A DNA stretch of 10,084 bases from QQUD01 sp039029915 (GCA_039029915.1 JBCCFD010000288.1:1-10084); one strand, 5' to 3'; positions 1 to 6,425 are shown, numbered from the stretch's first letter. The notes: generated from the sequence alone by a model not told the origin. Numbers and translations are program-made.

Positions 1-360
1 CTGATTGTGGAAGGTGTACCAGCTTTCAGGGAAACCGTGCACAAGAACAAAAGGTTCGTTACTTGGGTCTCCAGCCGTCACAAAATGCCAGGTGATTCCG
101 TCCGCGTCGGCGTACCAGTGGGTCGCTTCAACATCGCCGAGCATTTCGATCTCGCCATGTGCGTTCTCTGCCCCTAACGGGTATTCAGCTGGTTGAGGAT
201 ACCGCATGTCTGTCGTGATAGTTGCGTCTTCCTTGATACCGCCCTCGCGGACATTTGTTAACGTTAAGTCTTCCCGCGAGATGTATTCTAACCTTGGGAA
301 AGCTTGCGGTGATAGTATTTTGATAAGTCTCAATATTTCTTTAGGATTGTTTTTCTTCAT
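1..360 (-). CDS. Alpha/beta hydrolase, epoxide hydrolase/dehalogenase type, N-terminal part (cut by window edge)
   Basis: This is an open reading frame on the minus strand starting at the ATG at 358-360 and running off the left edge, so only the first 120 residues are visible. From about residue 6 on, roughly nine in ten residues match the N-terminus of the complete hydrolase at 891-1964, including the motif HGFPESW (His-Gly-x-Pro oxyanion loop) near residues 108-114. By analogy it should use an Asp nucleophile in a GHDRG motif, but that part lies outside the window. The start lies 6 bases after the stop of the DUF1622 gene, which suggests cotranscription and translational coupling; no strong ribosome site is visible. 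Its codons are richer in A/T than those of the other copy. The family call is secure; the substrate is unknown. Confidence 0.85.
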   Translation of the reverse strand, partial: MKKNNPKEILRLIKILSPQAFPRLEYISREDLTLTNVREGGIKEDATITTDMRYPQPAEYPLGAENAHGEIEMLGDVEATHWYADADGITWHFVTAGDPSNEPFVLVHGFPESWYTFHNQ

Positions 361-366
361 GATGTT

Positions 367-756
367 TTATCCATTTCTGCTTTCGGCTGCTTGCCAAGGC
401 CAACGCCCTTCGATTTCTAACACGAGTGTCCAGCTGACAAATGTGCGTATCAATACCAGTAATCCCAACGAGCCCAATCTTTCAAAAGTCAGGTCGAGGG
501 CAACCGTCCGGATGATGTCTGCCGCAACGAATACTTCTAGCCCTAGCAGTAGCGATCGGCCGATGTCAGTTTTTAAACGACGGTAGGGATTGAACCCGAT
601 CTTGGCTTCGGCCTCATCCGGCGGCTTTCCTGCAAAACGGCCGTAGCGTATAAAAGCTAGCAAAGTGCCAATACAGATAATTGCCGCACCTAAAATTTCA
701 AAGCCTACACCTACAAGTTCCAGCACTGGTCCAACATTGTGAATTAACGATTCCAT
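367..756 (-). CDS. DUF1622 family small integral membrane protein
   Basis: The gene encodes 129 residues. I recognise DUF1622 from the conserved central block around residues 66-84 (G-R-x-LLLGLE-x-x-VAADIIRTV) and the C-terminal block at about 100-121 (LVLIRTF, then EIEGRWPW). Three hydrophobic segments are visible, at about 11-36, 66-86 and 94-112, so it should sit in the cytoplasmic membrane; the charged stretch 37-65 links the first two. Biochemical function is unknown for the family. The ATG at 754-756 has only a weak GGTG ribosome-site match six bases upstream. It lies 134 bases after the full-length hydrolase gene and 6 bases before its paralogue, so the three genes are probably one transcriptional direction and possibly one operon. 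The location between two hydrolase paralogues is unusual; a direct functional link is inference. Confidence 0.85.
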   Translation of the reverse strand: MESLIHNVGPVLELVGVGFEILGAAIICIGTLLAFIRYGRFAGKPPDEAEAKIGFNPYRRLKTDIGRSLLLGLEVFVAADIIRTVALDLTFERLGSLGLLVLIRTFVSWTLVLEIEGRWPWQAAESRNG

Positions 757-890
757 AAAGGCACCAATCTTTTGTTATTAGATGAATTAATTCGCTGCAG
801 GCGTTTTGTCGATGCAATCGTCCCAGAAGGTTTCTAAAGTAAGAACACCCTTCGACACTTCTGAGACAATGCATTAATAACGCCGCTTCG

Positions 891-1964
891 TTACGCCAAT
901 GGCTCAGATAAGAAGGCTCGCATCGCGGCAGTGGCTTCTTCTGCAGAATCACCTAGCTGGAAGAAATGATTGCCGTCAACAAACTGAACACGGCCGTTGG
1001 TGACAAAGTTCGGCGTGTTGATATATTCTTCCGGATGTTGGCCCGGGTCGTTTTTCCCTTGCAGGAACAGAACCGGCATCGTCATTTTTGCGAAGAGGAA
1101 GTTATGACGATCGGCAAGCTCGTTATCCATGCTGGTTTTGTCAAACTGTCGAGGAGAGGCTTCCGCCACCCCCTTAAACTTCACCTCGTGATCGAGCCGA
1201 TCCAACACCTCTTTCGTGATGCCCTCCACACGATACCCGCCTGCGGCGTAGGCAACACGAGGGAAACCGGTCCACTTCATCAAGTTGGGGAACCAAGATT
1301 GAGCGAAGATGTCATGCGGAGGCTTGGGGTCGCCGTGCGGCTCATTGGCCGACTGCTGCATGCGGACGTAGCGCAGGACGCGTCCCTCCACCCCCTCGAC
1401 GTTCAGGAGATGGTCTGAAATAACCGAACCGCGGTCATGTCCACCCAGATTGAACTGATCAATTCCGATGGTGTCGAGCATCTTCGCCAGTGAGGCCGCA
1501 ATTGATGAGTAACGGTAATCCATCTCCACATCTTTTTCGCTTTGGCCATTGCCAAGCGTATCGACGGCAATACAGTAGAACTGATCAGATAGATCTCTTA
1601 CCTGATTGTGGAAGGTGTACCAACTTTCGGGGAAACCGTGGACGAGAACGAACGGCTCATTGCTTGGGTCACCGGCCGTCACGAAATGCCATGTGATCCC
1701 ATCTGCATCGGCGTACCAGTGGGTGGCTGAGACGTCGCCGAGCATTTCAATCTCACCGTGTGCATTCTCAGCCCCCAGCGGGTAAGCGGCTGGCTTTGGA
1801 TAGCGCATGTCTGTGGTGATGGCGGCATCTTTCTTGATACCCCCTTCACGAACGTTCGTCAGCGTCAGGTCTTCGCGCGAGAGGTACTCCCATCTCGGCA
1901 AGGTCTGCGGTGAAAGCATTTTAATCAGTTTCAGAATTTCTTTAGCATCGTGTGTGTTGGTCAT
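891..1964 (-). CDS. Alpha/beta hydrolase of the epoxide hydrolase / haloalkane dehalogenase type
   Basis: The protein has 357 residues. It is a hydrolase with the Asp-nucleophile arrangement: HGFPESW (residues 109-115, oxyanion loop), GGHDRG (174-179) with the probable nucleophile Asp177, a cap region at about 200-290, the probable acid Asp306 in LQGKNDPG, and the catalytic His333 in DGNHFF. In this family an Asp nucleophile indicates epoxide or carbon-halogen cleavage rather than ester cleavage; the substrate cannot be told from sequence. About 90 residues precede the hydrolase core, longer than the usual short leader of this family. I chose the ATG at 1962-1964 because GGAG lies five bases upstream and it matches the start of the paralogue at 1-360; the longer frame from 2006 would run into the regulatory repeats. 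No signal peptide is visible, so it is probably cytoplasmic. It is divergent from a TetR gene. Confidence 0.9.
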   Translation of the reverse strand: MTNTHDAKEILKLIKMLSPQTLPRWEYLSREDLTLTNVREGGIKKDAAITTDMRYPKPAAYPLGAENAHGEIEMLGDVSATHWYADADGITWHFVTAGDPSNEPFVLVHGFPESWYTFHNQVRDLSDQFYCIAVDTLGNGQSEKDVEMDYRYSSIAASLAKMLDTIGIDQFNLGGHDRGSVISDHLLNVEGVEGRVLRYVRMQQSANEPHGDPKPPHDIFAQSWFPNLMKWTGFPRVAYAAGGYRVEGITKEVLDRLDHEVKFKGVAEASPRQFDKTSMDNELADRHNFLFAKMTMPVLFLQGKNDPGQHPEEYINTPNFVTNGRVQFVDGNHFFQLGDSAEEATAAMRAFLSEPLA

Positions 1965-1995
1965 TTTATCTCCATATTTTGAATAAATTTGATTG

Positions 1996-2040
1996 CATGT
2001 GTACAATAATGTTCATGTGTTCTAAAACGTGCGTGTGTAC
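1996..2040. repeat. Cluster of repeated half-sites in the hydrolase leader, candidate operator
   Basis: The heptamer CATGTGT occurs at 1996-2002 and again at 2014-2020. Between them, GTACAATAATGTTC (2001-2014) is an imperfect palindrome with 5 of 7 pairs matching. ACGTGCGT follows at 2027-2034 and resembles one half of the palindrome at 2089-2106. The cluster lies just downstream of the predicted hydrolase promoter, a typical place for a repressor site. Binding by the adjacent TetR protein is inferred. Confidence 0.45.
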
Positions 2041-2042
2041 TT

Positions 2043-2071
2043 ATTCTGCTAAATAGAGACCGTGAGGTCAA
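2043..2071 (-). promoter_or_regulatory. Predicted sigma-70-type promoter of the hydrolase gene
   Basis: On the minus strand TTGACC (2066-2071) is followed after exactly 17 bases by CAGAAT (2043-2048). That gives a near-consensus -35 box and a fair -10 box. Transcription would start near 2036, about 70 bases before the hydrolase ATG, leaving the repeat cluster at 1996-2040 inside the transcript start region. Confidence 0.5.
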
Positions 2072-2088
2072 TTTACAAATTCGGAGAT

Positions 2089-2106
2089 ATGTACGTAAAC
2101 GTGCAT
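2089..2106. promoter_or_regulatory. 18-bp palindrome, candidate TetR operator
   Basis: The sequence reads ATGTACGT-AA-ish centre-ACGTGCAT: the two 8-base arms match at 7 of 8 positions around a 2-base centre. It lies immediately upstream of the TetR ATG at 2117 and abuts a TATAAA box at 2106-2111. A palindrome of this size at the promoter of a divergent TetR gene is the classic autoregulation arrangement. Protein binding has not been shown. Confidence 0.6.
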
Positions 2107-2111
2107 ATAAA
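2106..2111 (+). promoter_or_regulatory. Possible -10 box of the TetR gene, implying a leaderless transcript
   Basis: TATAAA ends 5 bases before the ATG at 2117, so transcription would start at or next to the start codon. No ribosome-binding site precedes that ATG and an in-frame stop lies at 2108-2110, which fits a leaderless mRNA. No good -35 box is visible at the right distance. Confidence 0.35.
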
Positions 2112-2116
2112 TCAAT

Positions 2117-2785
2117 ATGACCAATAAAAAGAAAGAAGATCGGCGAGTTCGTCGTACACGCAGGCTTCTGCAGGGCGCTCTGATTAATTTACTTAGAAGA
2201 AAACTGCTGGCAAAAATTCAAATAAAAGAAATCGTTGAAGAGGCAGATGTTTCTCGGACAACCTTTTATCAGCATTTTGAAACAAAGGAAGAGCTGCTGT
2301 TTAGCCTCATGGACGATGTATTTGAAAAGATTCACAGTGTGATTTTTCATGAGCGAGAAGATGGGGCAGGGTTTGATGTTTTAAACCTTTTAGTCGCTTC
2401 ATTTGAGCAGTGGCGCTTACATAGTGAAGAGCTGAGATGGGTATTGCAGGTCGAGAACAAAGATTTATTTATTGCCTCCCTGCGCGTTCATGTTGAATCA
2501 CTTAAACGGGAAGCTGATAAACATATCATGCCGAATCCAGCATTTCGCGATTATGACGAATACGGATTTAGGTTTGTTTCGGGGGGGCTTTATATGCTGC
2601 TCCAAGATTGGATAAATAATGGCATGCAGGAGTCAGATGATAGGATGGGAAAAATAGCCCTTGTCCTGCTGGGTAACGGATTTAACCCATTCCACGTTCA
2701 AGCAGTAACTAGTGATAGCCAATTTAAGGATGCTGCAGACGAACGACCGATTCTCAGGATTTTACTTGAGGATGAGAAGATGTAA
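2117..2785 (+). CDS. TetR/AcrR family transcriptional regulator, divergent from the hydrolase
   Basis: The 222-residue protein begins with a basic stretch and a typical TetR DNA-binding domain: first helix around residues 11-27 (RRTRRLLQGALINLL), then the helix-turn-helix IKEIVEEADVSRTTFYQHF at about 36-54, ending in the family signature FETKEELL. The remaining residues (about 65-222) should form the helical ligand-binding and dimerisation domain, which shows no motif that reveals the ligand. TetR proteins usually repress their own gene and a neighbour until a small molecule binds. The divergent hydrolase and the palindromes between them make that gene the likely target. An in-frame stop at 2108-2110 forces the start at or after the ATG at 2117, which has no ribosome-binding site. 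The gene is more A/T-rich than the hydrolase it faces. Confidence 0.9.
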   Translation: MTNKKKEDRRVRRTRRLLQGALINLLRRKLLAKIQIKEIVEEADVSRTTFYQHFETKEELLFSLMDDVFEKIHSVIFHEREDGAGFDVLNLLVASFEQWRLHSEELRWVLQVENKDLFIASLRVHVESLKREADKHIMPNPAFRDYDEYGFRFVSGGLYMLLQDWINNGMQESDDRMGKIALVLLGNGFNPFHVQAVTSDSQFKDAADERPILRILLEDEKM

Positions 2786-2809
2786 TTCGTTGTTTTTTTG
2801 TTAGTGTTT

Positions 2810-2836
2810 TAACTCAGCAGTGCAAATAGTGAGTTA
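2810..2836. terminator. Weak hairpin between convergent genes, possible terminator
   Basis: TAACTCA (2810-2816) and TGAGTTA (2830-2836) can pair as a 7-bp stem with a 13-base loop. The right arm overlaps the stop codon of the minus-strand gene. The T-rich run at 2790-2810 is on the wrong side to act as a tail for either transcript, so the terminator call is weak. Confidence 0.3.
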
Positions 2837-3757
2837 TTGAACAAAATTTGTTAGTTGGCCAATCCCTTCTACCTCAAGGGTAATTTGGTCACCTGATTTA
2901 AGCATGTGACCATTTTCGATTCCTGTGCATGTTGGGACTGTACCAAACCCAAAAAGCTCGCCCGGATGAAGCTTTTCATCCCACGACGCGTAGGCAATCG
3001 CCTCTTGAATAGTAAATAACATGCCTTGGGTTTGATTTTCGGCAATGGTCTGTCCATTGATCAAGACTGTAACCTTGAGCTGGTTAATTCGGTTGATTAG
3101 CTGCTCCTTATGTGCCACGATAGCCGAGATGGCATTACCAAAGTTCTTAGATTTCATCGGGCCAAATCCGCTTCCCATTTCGGCGATCTGAACGTCGCGT
3201 GCGCTAAAATCGTTCAAAATAACGAATCCACCAATGGCTTCAGTTACTTCATCTACGGTTGCATTTATAAGTGGTTTTGTAATGACTGCAGCCAGCTCTA
3301 ACTCATAATCTAGCTCATTCGTATAGGCTGGAATGTGAATGGAATCCCCTGCCGACAGAAAGTTTAGATGGTTTCCCAAATAATAGATAGGATGCTTATA
3401 GTAAAGCGCTTTTGGTCTGAGTCTTGGCAGGGGCTTGTTGAAAATTAATTGATAGAGCGTTGCCCTGACCTTTAACTGAGGCATATATTTTTTCACGAAC
3501 CCCATTGCTGAATTGAAAGCATGTTGTTCGTAGAGGCTGAAGTCGCGGTAGGCTGTTGGCTGGAAGGGCATCAGCTCCGCATATTCCTGCTCATCATATG
3601 GCTCGAGACTGAATTGGCTAAGAATCTCTGCTTCCTTTAGCCTCAAGAGCTCAATCATATCCAAGGGGGCACCTACTAGGAGCTGCCAACGGCCGTTAAT
3701 CTCGACGGCGATAAATTGATTATTTCTGTTTTTATGACTGATTTTTTTAAATTTCAT
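2834..3757 (-). CDS. Fumarylacetoacetate hydrolase (FAA) family protein
   Basis: The protein has 307 residues from the ATG at 3755-3757. The C-terminal two thirds carry FAA-family landmarks: YELEL with metal-ligand candidates Glu152 and Glu154, LNDFSARD with Asp183 as the third ligand candidate, then GPMKSKNFGNA (around 199-209), and GELFGFGTVPTCTG near the C-terminus. Members bind Mg2+ or similar and cleave or isomerise beta-diketo or enol acids, for example fumarylpyruvate, acylpyruvates or meta-cleavage products in aromatic catabolism. The exact substrate cannot be read. The N-terminal ~100 residues are the usual less conserved domain. I preferred the ATG over the TTG at 3775 because GGAAAAG (3767-3773) sits nine bases before the ATG. 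The gene is divergent from a TetR regulator, which probably controls it. Confidence 0.88.
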   Translation of the reverse strand: MKFKKISHKNRNNQFIAVEINGRWQLLVGAPLDMIELLRLKEAEILSQFSLEPYDEQEYAELMPFQPTAYRDFSLYEQHAFNSAMGFVKKYMPQLKVRATLYQLIFNKPLPRLRPKALYYKHPIYYLGNHLNFLSAGDSIHIPAYTNELDYELELAAVITKPLINATVDEVTEAIGGFVILNDFSARDVQIAEMGSGFGPMKSKNFGNAISAIVAHKEQLINRINQLKVTVLINGQTIAENQTQGMLFTIQEAIAYASWDEKLHPGELFGFGTVPTCTGIENGHMLKSGDQITLEVEGIGQLTNFVQ

Positions 3758-3794
3758 AAGCGATTTCTTTTCCAAACAGTTAACAGCGTCTTTC

Positions 3795-3823
3795 TTGACG
3801 ATTGTATCACTTTTTTATACAAT
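3795..3823 (+). promoter_or_regulatory. Predicted promoter of the second TetR operon
   Basis: TTGACG (3795-3800) and TACAAT (3818-3823) are separated by exactly 17 bases. The start of transcription would fall near 3830, inside the inverted repeat at 3823-3850, so a bound repressor would block it directly. Confidence 0.6.
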
Positions 3824-3831
3824 TTGACCAA
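3801..3831 (-). promoter_or_regulatory. Possible promoter of the FAA-family gene
   Basis: On the minus strand TTGGTC (3826-3831) precedes TACAAT (3801-3806) with a 19-base spacer, somewhat long. Transcription would start near 3794 and give a leader of about 37 bases. The -35 box coincides with one arm of the inverted repeat at 3823-3850. Confidence 0.35.
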
Positions 3832-3850
3832 TATAGTATTTTTGGTCAAA
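3823..3850. promoter_or_regulatory. Perfect 9-bp inverted repeat, candidate TetR operator
   Basis: TTTGACCAA (3823-3831) is repeated in exact inverted form as TTGGTCAAA (3842-3850) with a 10-base A/T-rich spacer. It overlaps the start region of the TetR promoter and the likely -35 box of the FAA-family gene, so one bound dimer pair could repress both directions. Binding by the adjacent TetR is inferred from position. Confidence 0.7.
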
Positions 3851-3873
3851 AAGTCAAAAATATGGAGCACATG

Positions 3874-4593
3874 ATGAGCTTGACAAAAATTGAAAAACGA
3901 GAGAAACAAATTTTAAAGGCTGCCACCGACCTGTTTGTGCAGTATGGGTACGACAAAACAACCGTTTCTGACATCGCGAAAGCTGCGGGGGTGAGTAAAG
4001 GGATGATTTATCTCCATTTTGAGAGCAAGCAAGCGCTGTTTGAAAAGCTCATCGTGCAGGAAATGCAAATGCACGGCCCAACGTGGCTAAAGATGATGGA
4101 CGACGATCCCGATGGGGGCACGATTGCTGGCATCTATCGCGGGACGTTGCGGGCAATGAACAGCAGTCCGTTTATGCAGGCCGTTTTCAAACAAGACGGC
4201 CGTGTTTTTGGCAGCTATTTAAAGCAGCCCGATAATATTTATCGTCGCCTTGACGAGCAGCAAATCGAATCACACCGGCTTGTTCTTGTTCGTCGTTTGC
4301 AGGAGGCAGGTGCGATGCGCGGTGACATCTCAGCATCGGTTATTGGTCGCATTCTCGCCATCATCGCCTATGGACTTCCGACAATCGGCGGAACCTTAGG
4401 CAATAAGGATGCACCGTCCATCGAAGAATTAATCGAAGGGATCGCAGTTGTCCTCGACAAAGCACTGACTCCAGACGACGGCGGCAATCCTACAGCTACC
4501 AAGCAGATTGTGCGCGAAATGACGGAAGAACGTTATGAGCAGTTCGCAGCCTTGTTGCGAAATGAGGAAACCCATAATAATGACACAGCCTGA
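3874..4593 (+). CDS. TetR/AcrR family transcriptional regulator, first gene of a hydrolase operon
   Basis: The protein has 239 residues. The TetR DNA-binding domain fills residues 6-55: first helix REKQILKAATDLFVQYGY, then TTVSDIAKAAGVSKGMIYLHF (29-49), closing with FESKQALFEKL. The C-terminal domain has a short Asp-rich turn (MMDDDPDG) and no motif that reveals the ligand. I chose the ATG at 3874 because GGAG at 3864-3867 is six bases upstream; ATGs at 3862 and 3871 are also in frame but less well spaced, and the longer TTG frame from 3802 would run through the operator. The gene overlaps the next hydrolase gene by 14 bases, so the two are translated from one mRNA. Likely targets are its own operon and the divergent FAA-family gene. 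Confidence 0.9.
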   Translation: MSLTKIEKREKQILKAATDLFVQYGYDKTTVSDIAKAAGVSKGMIYLHFESKQALFEKLIVQEMQMHGPTWLKMMDDDPDGGTIAGIYRGTLRAMNSSPFMQAVFKQDGRVFGSYLKQPDNIYRRLDEQQIESHRLVLVRRLQEAGAMRGDISASVIGRILAIIAYGLPTIGGTLGNKDAPSIEELIEGIAVVLDKALTPDDGGNPTATKQIVREMTEERYEQFAALLRNEETHNNDTA

Positions 4594-5425
4594 ACAAACA
4601 CTCAAACAATTTCATGACGCAGCCAATTGGAAATCGATGACGCTTGGCAACCACGTCTGGCGTTATGCAACGGGCGGTAGCGGCTCCGAATGTCTAATGA
4701 TTATTCATGGCGGTGGCGGCGATGCCGAATTGATGTTCAGCTATTTTGTAGCCCTTGCGCCCCACTTCAAACTGATTGTGCCCAGCGTGCCGACCGCGTT
4801 GGACAACATGCAGGTGATAACCGATGGCCTACGTAGCCTGCTAGACAATGAAGGCATTGAACAGACGCACGTTTTTGGCTCTTCGCTTGGTGGCTGGATG
4901 GCCCAAGCGCTGGCCGCGCAGCAGCCCGAGCGTGTCTCAAAGTGTATCTTTTCCCATTGCAGCCTGCCTCAATCAAAGATAGGTGCTCTGATGCGAAAAA
5001 TGCGACTGCCGCTCAAGCTCATGCCAATGAGACTCTTTCGTTGGCAAACGCTGCGGGGGCAACGCAAAGAATTTGCCGAGCAAATACCAGACATAACCCC
5101 TGAAGAATCAGCGTTTTGGATGGCACGCTGGCAACATATCTTTGGCGAAAGGCTAGGTAAAGTAGACTTGATGGCCAGCATCGAGTTACAAATCGACTTC
5201 CACGAGCGAACCGACCTGACGACAGCCCCCATACGCAATGAGCCTGACCGCGTCCTGATTCTCTATCACGAAAATGACAGCGATTTTGGAGCTGAGACTG
5301 CTGCTGCCATGCAGGCATTTTACGGAGATGCTAAATGCCTTTGCCTGCCGCTGTATGGTCATGTCGGTGCCTTGGTGCGATCTGAGGTCATGTTTGAACC
5401 GATGAAACAATTTCTCACAGATTGA
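4580..5425 (+). CDS. Alpha/beta hydrolase, first of a tandem pair
   Basis: The protein has 281 residues with the Ser-nucleophile alpha/beta hydrolase layout: HGGGGD at 43-48 (oxyanion region), GSSLGG at 100-105 with nucleophile Ser102, a lid region rich in basic and aromatic residues around 135-195, the probable acid Asp233 in YHENDSD, and His261 in YGHVGA. No signal peptide is visible, so it is probably cytoplasmic. Possible reactions include ester, lactone or C-C bond hydrolysis; the family is too broad to choose. The start ATG at 4580 lies inside the end of the TetR gene, with GAGGAAA (4564-4570) as ribosome site; an in-frame upstream extension would sit wholly within that gene. It aligns with the following protein without gaps over nearly the whole length, with more than half the residues identical. 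Confidence 0.88.
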   Translation: MTQPEQTLKQFHDAANWKSMTLGNHVWRYATGGSGSECLMIIHGGGGDAELMFSYFVALAPHFKLIVPSVPTALDNMQVITDGLRSLLDNEGIEQTHVFGSSLGGWMAQALAAQQPERVSKCIFSHCSLPQSKIGALMRKMRLPLKLMPMRLFRWQTLRGQRKEFAEQIPDITPEESAFWMARWQHIFGERLGKVDLMASIELQIDFHERTDLTTAPIRNEPDRVLILYHENDSDFGAETAAAMQAFYGDAKCLCLPLYGHVGALVRSEVMFEPMKQFLTD

Positions 5426-5451
5426 AAAACGCCATTTGGAGTAATTAAAAT

Positions 5452-6300
5452 ATGTCCATACAACTTGAAAAAACGCTGGCTCAGTTTCACAAAGTAGCCG
5501 AATGGAAAGCCGTGACCGTTGATGATCTAGTCTGGGACTATGCTGTTGGGGGTGCTGGTTCTGATTGGCTGTTCGTTATTCACGGAGGCGGTGGTGACGC
5601 TGAGTCGATGTTCCCTTACTTTACCGCCCTTGCCCCGCACTTTAAGCTTATTGCCCCCAGTATTCCCTCGACGCTCGACAACATGCTGGCAATTACAGAT
5701 GGCCTGCGCGTTATCTTTGAGCGTGAAGGCATCAGCCGCGCGCACATTTTTGGCCCTTCGCTTGGCGGCATGATTGCTCAGGTTTTTGCTGCTCATCACC
5801 CAGAGCTCACCGGAAAATGTATCCTTTCTCATACCACCCTGCCAACGCCTGAGTTAGGGGCCCGAATGCGCAAAGCACGGCTTCCCCTTAAGCTAATGCC
5901 GCTGGGTCTTTTCCGCTGGCAAACGTTGCGCAGCCTGCGCAACAATCTCAAAAACGAGATTCCAGACATCACTATAGATGAGTCAGCGTTCTGGCTTGCT
6001 CGTTTTCAAAACGCTTTTGGCAACAAGCTGGGCAAGGCCGACATTTTGGCAAGCGTTGATTTACAGGTCGATTTTTATGAGCAGACGGATCTCACCAATT
6101 CTTTTTTGCGTAGCGATCCAGAGCGCGTCATGGTGATCTTTCATGAAAACGATCCCGAATTTGGTGCAGATGCTGCAGCCACTATTCAGGAATTCTACGG
6201 CAATGCCCAGTGTCATGGCCTGCCGACCTATGGTCATTTAGGCGCCATGATTCGAACCGATGAAATTATTAAGTTAATTAAGCTGCATCTCACCGAATGA
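5452..6300 (+). CDS. Alpha/beta hydrolase, second of a tandem pair
   Basis: The protein has 282 residues and is a paralogue of the gene before it. The catalytic set is intact: HGGGGD (44-49), GPSLGG (101-106) with Ser103, probable acid Asp234 in FHENDPE, and His262 in YGHLGA. Shared lid segments include ARLPLKLMP and LFRWQTLR at about 142-160, and IPDIT..ESAFW at 170-181. The main changes lie at the nucleophile elbow (SSLGGW against PSLGGM) and in the lid flanks, which may shift substrate range. GGAG at 5438-5441 precedes the ATG by 10 bases, and the gap to the previous gene is 26 bases, so the genes are cotranscribed. The reaction is unknown; a C-C or ester hydrolase acting alongside the FAA-family enzyme is a guess from context. 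Confidence 0.88.
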   Translation: MSIQLEKTLAQFHKVAEWKAVTVDDLVWDYAVGGAGSDWLFVIHGGGGDAESMFPYFTALAPHFKLIAPSIPSTLDNMLAITDGLRVIFEREGISRAHIFGPSLGGMIAQVFAAHHPELTGKCILSHTTLPTPELGARMRKARLPLKLMPLGLFRWQTLRSLRNNLKNEIPDITIDESAFWLARFQNAFGNKLGKADILASVDLQVDFYEQTDLTNSFLRSDPERVMVIFHENDPEFGADAAATIQEFYGNAQCHGLPTYGHLGAMIRTDEIIKLIKLHLTE

Positions 6301-6310
6301 GGTACAGTCT

Positions 6311-6404
6311 AGTAGTCCGCCAAAGATCTTTTGCAAGGTGTAACGATGACGAGGACTACTTGAAGGTGCACCAAACTTACCCGTCAAACCTTGTTTGGTG
6401 CACC
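6311..6404. repeat. Two inverted repeats in the gap before the third hydrolase
   Basis: AGTAGTCC (6311-6318) is inverted as GGACTACT (6353-6360), an 8-bp stem with a 34-base loop. Right beside it GGTGCACCAAAC (6365-6376) is exactly inverted as GTTTGGTGCACC (6393-6404), a 12-bp stem with a 16-base loop. Each GGTGCACC is also a palindrome in itself. No T-run follows, so it is not an ordinary terminator. It could be an operator, an mRNA control hairpin, or the remains of a small mobile repeat. Confidence 0.6.
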
Positions 6405-6425
6405 ACTAGTGGAGAATTGTAATAA

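Noticed and set aside
5..586. Open frames on the plus strand opposite the partial hydrolase and the DUF1622 gene
   Set aside because: They are antisense to clear family members, have no ribosome sites and show no recognisable domain.
698..952. Minus-strand frame spanning the gap between the hydrolase and DUF1622 genes
   Set aside because: It overlaps both genes in another frame, is rich in Cys, Arg and Leu without pattern, and lacks a ribosome site.
966..1418. A 150-codon plus-strand frame inside the epoxide-hydrolase-type gene
   Set aside because: It mirrors the conserved coding strand of the hydrolase; its residue make-up (many Arg, His, Val) is typical of antisense frames.
1962..2006. 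Longer hydrolase start at 2006
   Set aside because: It adds 14 residues absent from the paralogue, runs into the repeat cluster, and the ATG at 1964 has a good GGAG site.
3802..3873. TTG start for the second TetR protein at 3802
   Set aside because: It would translate through the promoter and the inverted repeat and has no ribosome site; ATG 3874 has GGAG six bases upstream.
4767..5410. Several minus-strand frames opposite the first tandem hydrolase
   Set aside because: All lie antisense to a gene with an intact catalytic set and none has a domain or ribosome site.
6301..6425. Integron attC site or CRISPR-like repeat
   Set aside because: The arms do not fit the RYYYAAC/GTTRRRY core (GTTTGGT has T at the first R position), and there is only one unit without regular spacing.
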